From: an uncultured Terriglobales bacterium
GTDB lineage: Bacteria > Acidobacteriota > Terriglobia > Terriglobales > Acidobacteriaceae
DNA: 6,652 bases
Assembly (NCBI GenBank): GCA_955652845.1
Contig: CATPBY010000342.1
Coordinates: 1 to 6,652, forward strand
Direction: 5' to 3'
Shown: piece after piece, positions 6,407 through 6,652 of the stretch
Position numbering within the stretch: position 1 is the stretch's first letter
Layout of the letters: every line of letters starts with the position of its first letter
Program-made: the position numbers and the translations under genes
The notes under the pieces: model-generated
What the model was told of the DNA's origin: nothing
What the model saw: the letters and a program-made list of their open reading frames with translations, nothing else
Database searches by the model: none

Positions 6407-6421
6407 GCCCTTCAACAGGGC
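6407..6421 (+). terminator. Possible hairpin terminator after aspS
   Basis: GCCCT (6407-6411) and AGGGC (6417-6421) form a 5-base-pair stem around TCAAC, 23 bases after the aspS stop. There is no T-run, so it is not a textbook intrinsic terminator. GCAG-x-CCTTCA (6404-6414) resembles the core of the palindrome pair just downstream and may be a decayed further copy. Confidence 0.25.
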
Positions 6422-6427
6422 AGAAAA

Positions 6428-6507
6428 GGTGGAGCAGGGGTTTCAGCCCTGCCTTAAAGCTTGGCCATGCAGCCCTGCTCATCGCAGTCCTGAAGGCCTG
6501 CTCCACC
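6428..6507. repeat. REPIN-like inverted pair of palindromic repeats
   Basis: GGTGGAGCAGG (6428-6438) is perfectly inverted as CCTGCTCCACC (6497-6507). The arms continue inwards as TTCAG (6442-6446) against CTGAA (6490-6494) and CTGC (6449-6452) against GCAG (6484-6487), about 20 paired bases in all around a 31-base centre. Each arm also folds on itself: GCAGGG-GTTTCAG-CCCTGC at 6434-6452, and in the second arm GCAG and CTGC with CC/GG inside. Two related REP-type units in inverted orientation define a REPIN. No flanking target duplication is evident. It may also help end or stabilise the aspS transcript. Confidence 0.6.
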
Positions 6508-6652
6508 CTACCTCAGCGATTAGTGCGTTGCCAATCAAAAAGCAAACGTTCTTGGACCCAAGTCCCGATTCAAGCCGAACGCACAAAGCATTCACTTGGA
6601 TGTTGCTCGCTGTTTGCGGAAACCGTGGAGGATAACTGCGCTGCTTACAGCG

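Larger units (their letters stand above)
6384..6652. other. Non-coding tail after aspS
   Basis: This 269-base stretch has no reading frame with protein-like sequence and a ribosome-binding site. The first half (6404-6507) holds palindromic elements listed separately. In the second half I see only a small CTTGG-AC-CCAAG palindrome (6551-6562) and a purine-rich GTGGAGGA (6625-6632) near the right edge. The latter could be a Shine-Dalgarno sequence only if a start codon followed outside the window or a weak codon were used. No clear promoter was found. Confidence 0.5.

Noticed and set aside
6393..6635. An 80-codon plus-strand frame after aspS
   Set aside because: It runs through the palindromic repeat, has no ribosome-binding site and no protein-like pattern.

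Overview
The window reads as ordinary chromosomal DNA from a free-living bacterium of fairly high GC content. The most likely phylum is Acidobacteriota (Terriglobia/Koribacter-like). This is an inference from protein style and layout: a LiaF-type membrane protein next to a DUF4097 protein, hisS next to aspS, and REP-like palindromes between genes. No marker gene settles it. There is no phage, plasmid, CRISPR or tRNA signal.

Layout: (1) 1-756, the 3' part of a polytopic membrane protein whose N-terminus lies upstream, ending in two copies of a LiaI/LiaF-like (DUF5668-type) membrane hairpin. (2) 749-2209, overlapping it by 8 bases, a protein with a third copy of that hairpin, one further membrane segment, and a long DUF4097-like beta-solenoid predicted to lie outside the cytoplasmic membrane. 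The pair looks like one envelope or stress-sensing transcription unit. (3) 2255-2410, minus strand, a 51-residue one-helix membrane protein with its own good sigma-70 promoter and Shine-Dalgarno sequence. It is convergent with (2) and divergent from (4). (4) 2628-3155, a gamma-class (CamH/YrdA-like) carbonic anhydrase. (5) 3223-4503, histidyl-tRNA synthetase (hisS). (6) 4557-6383, aspartyl-tRNA synthetase (aspS), with a TTG start set by a strong Shine-Dalgarno sequence. Items 4-6 are probably co-transcribed. (7) 6384-6652, a non-coding tail holding an inverted pair of REP-like palindromes (REPIN-like) just after aspS.

Functionally there are two units. One is an envelope module of three shared-architecture hairpins and an external beta-solenoid, with unknown ligand. 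The other is a housekeeping run of CO2/bicarbonate enzyme plus two class II aminoacyl-tRNA synthetases. The least expected items are the small glycine-zipper membrane protein, the hairpin repeated across two overlapping genes, the REPIN-like element, and a 20-residue charged insertion in AspRS. I saw no convincing wholly new multi-gene system.
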